Shown here: positions 62,368-64,000 of the stretch, in pieces
Layout: each line of letters starts with the position of its first letter
Position numbering within the stretch: position 1 is the first letter of the stretch
Source: Cladorhizidae sp. MBARI D1340-BT2
Lineage: Eukaryota > Porifera > Demospongiae > Poecilosclerida > Cladorhizidae
NCBI GenBank assembly: GCA_028752905.1
Contig: JAQNBH010000011.1
Span: 20,601,602 to 20,665,601 of the forward strand
Direction of reading: 5' to 3'
Length of the DNA stretch: 64,000 nt
Notes under the pieces: generated by a model
The model's database searches: none
What the model saw: the letters and a program-made list of their open reading frames with translations, nothing else
Told to the model about the DNA's origin: nothing
Position numbers and translations under genes: made by a program

Positions 62368-63372
62368 TCAGTCAACTATGGCTGTGTTGAGAGCCATATT
62401 GTCTGTCAACTATGGCTATGTTGAGAGCCATATGTCAGTGTTGAGAGCCACAGTTTTAGTCAACTATGGCTGTGTTGAGAGCCACACTGTCAGTCAACTA
62501 TGGCTATGTTGAGAGTCATATTGTCAGTCAACTATGGCTGTGTTGTAGTCAACTATGGCTGTGTTGAGAGCCATACAGTCAGTCAACTATGGCTGTGTTG
62601 AGAGCCATACTGTTAGTCAACTATGGCTGTGTTGAGAGCCATACTGTCAGTCAACTATGGCTATGTTGAGAGCCATATTGTAGTCAACTATGGCTGTGTT
62701 GAGAGCCATACTGTCAGTCAACTATGGCTGTGTTGAGAGCCATACTGTAGTCAACTATGGCTGTTTTGAGAGCTAGTCAACTATTGCTGTGTTGAGAGCC
62801 ATACTGTCAGTCAACTATGGCTGTGTTGAGAGCGTTGAGAGCCATACTGTAGTCAACTATGGCTGTGTTGAGAGCTAGTCAACTATTGCTGTGTTGAGAG
62901 CCACTGTCAGTCAACTATGGCTGTGTTGAGAGCCATACTGAAGTCAACTATGGCTGTGTTGAGAGCCATACTGTTAGTTAACTATGGCTGTGTTGAGAGC
63001 CATACTGTCGGTCAACTATGGCTCTGTTAAGAGCCATACTGTCAGTCAACTATGGCTATGTTTAGAGCCATATTGTCAGCCAACTATGGCTGTGTTGAGA
63101 GCCATACTGTTAGTCAACTATGGCTGTGTTGAGAGTCAGTCAACTATGGCTATGTTGAGAGCCATACTGTCAGTCAACTATGGCTGTGTTGAGAGCCATA
63201 CTGTCAGTCAACAACTATGGCTGTGTTGAGAGCCATATTGTCAGTCAACTATGGCTGTGTTGAGAGCCACACTGTCAGTCAACTATGGCTGTGTTGAGAG
63301 CCACACTGTTAGTCAACTATGGCTTTGTTGAGAGCCATACTGTCAGTTAACTATGGTTGTGTTGAGAGTCAT
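62368..63372 (+). repeat. 34-bp minisatellite
   Basis: About 29 copies of a 34-bp unit GTCAACTATGGCTGTGTTGA + GAGCCATACTGTCA, with shortened forms missing the TGTCA junction (for example 62,545-62,555 and 62,870-62,885). The unit contains TATGGCT and AGCCATA, a short inverted repeat 10 bp apart, so each unit can fold. The 81-codon frame at 62,984 is a product of the repeat. It is unrelated in sequence to the 24-bp array. Confidence 0.95.
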
Positions 63373-64000
63373 GCATCCAGTCAGCCAATATGCCATGCAA
63401 GAAGTCATGTATTCAGTTGCAAGTGATTGACTGCAAGTCATGCGTACCAGATGCCTACAGCCAAGCACCCTTTAGCCATTGTGAGGCAGGCTTACCTTGT
63501 GTAACTGTGACCTGGACCAACCAGCAGTATGTAACTTTATTGGCTACCCTAGGAGGAAAATTATTTAGATTTGTGTTGTAGAGACATGCTTCATGGACTA
63601 AGGCACTGGCCTAGAACATTTACCTGCCACTCCAACCAGCAAGCCATCTACCAAAACTATAGAGCCAGACATAGGCCTTGGCACATTATGCTAAATTTTT
63701 TAGCTATGCTCCTATGCTCTGAGAAGGATATTATTATGCTTCCTAGTCCTTATCATTATGCTCTCAATATAACCATTATGCTCATGCAAACTAACCTTTG
63801 ACCTTGTCATGTGATCTACCATGTGGCCAAAACAAACAGCTGACTGAGTTAAATATATGCACAGGGGTTTCATGGCTTCTGTTTCACTACCAGTGTCTGA
63901 GACTGACACAGATACTGTTGCTCTAGGCGAGACTGCTGCAATTCAATTCAAGTACGTCACCGGCTGCTGTTGCAAATAGATTGCTACTGCACTGCAGCCG
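63373..64000. other. No gene recognised
   Basis: Two frames of 63 and 76 codons (63,390 and 63,571, plus strand) show no domain, signal or conserved motif I can identify. Short repeats of ATTATGCT occur at 63,685-63,785. Confidence 0.4.

Noticed and set aside
62984..63229. 81-codon ORF reading MAVLRAILSVNYG repeats
   Set aside because: It is a translation of the 34-bp minisatellite and shifts frame with every unit-length change.

Overview
The window is invertebrate-metazoan nuclear DNA with no bacterial or organellar gene order. The evidence is eukaryotic retroelements (Ty3/gypsy LTR elements, an APE-type LINE), cut-and-paste transposons of animal families, GT-AG intron-like breaks and long satellite DNA. 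A sponge or another early-branching or marine invertebrate would fit, but nothing here fixes the species. I found no intact host protein gene, rRNA or tRNA; nearly everything is repeat or mobile DNA.

Positions 1-50,086 are dominated by one 24-bp minisatellite (core CCAGAGTTCATGGCTTGA), roughly 39 kb and about 1,600 units in all. From 1 to 26,420 it runs in one orientation; from 30,158 to 50,086 it runs in the opposite orientation. The units form higher-order blocks of several hundred bp to about 2 kb that recur as a mosaic at fixed offsets. The 24-bp period leaves four of six frames open, so it creates many spurious ORFs.

At the point where the array changes direction sit two minus-strand Ty3/gypsy elements. 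The left one (26,421-30,157) has lost its 3' end exactly at the orientation switch. The right one (30,523-34,856) is full length, with 179-bp LTRs, a CAAG target duplication and a primer-binding site matching the 3' end of tRNA-Trp. Both carry the same 5' flank of about 365 bp of array, so one insertion became part of the repeating unit and was duplicated with it. Gag type (CHCC knuckle) and primer point to the CsRn1 clade. Both copies carry frameshifts.

A 2.6-kb DNA transposon (42,623-45,267) interrupts the right arm; it has short inverted ends, a 6-bp target duplication and an unoccupied paralogous site inside the same array. Right of the array come a degraded gypsy pol remnant (50.1-51.8 kb), a Tigger-like terminus (52.2 kb), a degenerate LINE with ORF1 and ORF2 (about 53.0-56.96 kb), a broken Merlin (IS1016-like) transposase (57.4-58.1 kb), a 1.67-kb element with perfect 24-bp inverted repeats and TA flanks (59,072-60,746), a 450-bp Tigger-like MITE (61.5-61.9 kb) and a second minisatellite with a 34-bp unit (62.4-63.4 kb).

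No genes here work as a pathway. The interest is structural: how a satellite array, its inversion and its resident transposons evolved together. Because the array is long and repetitive, assembly error must be excluded before the inversion is believed.
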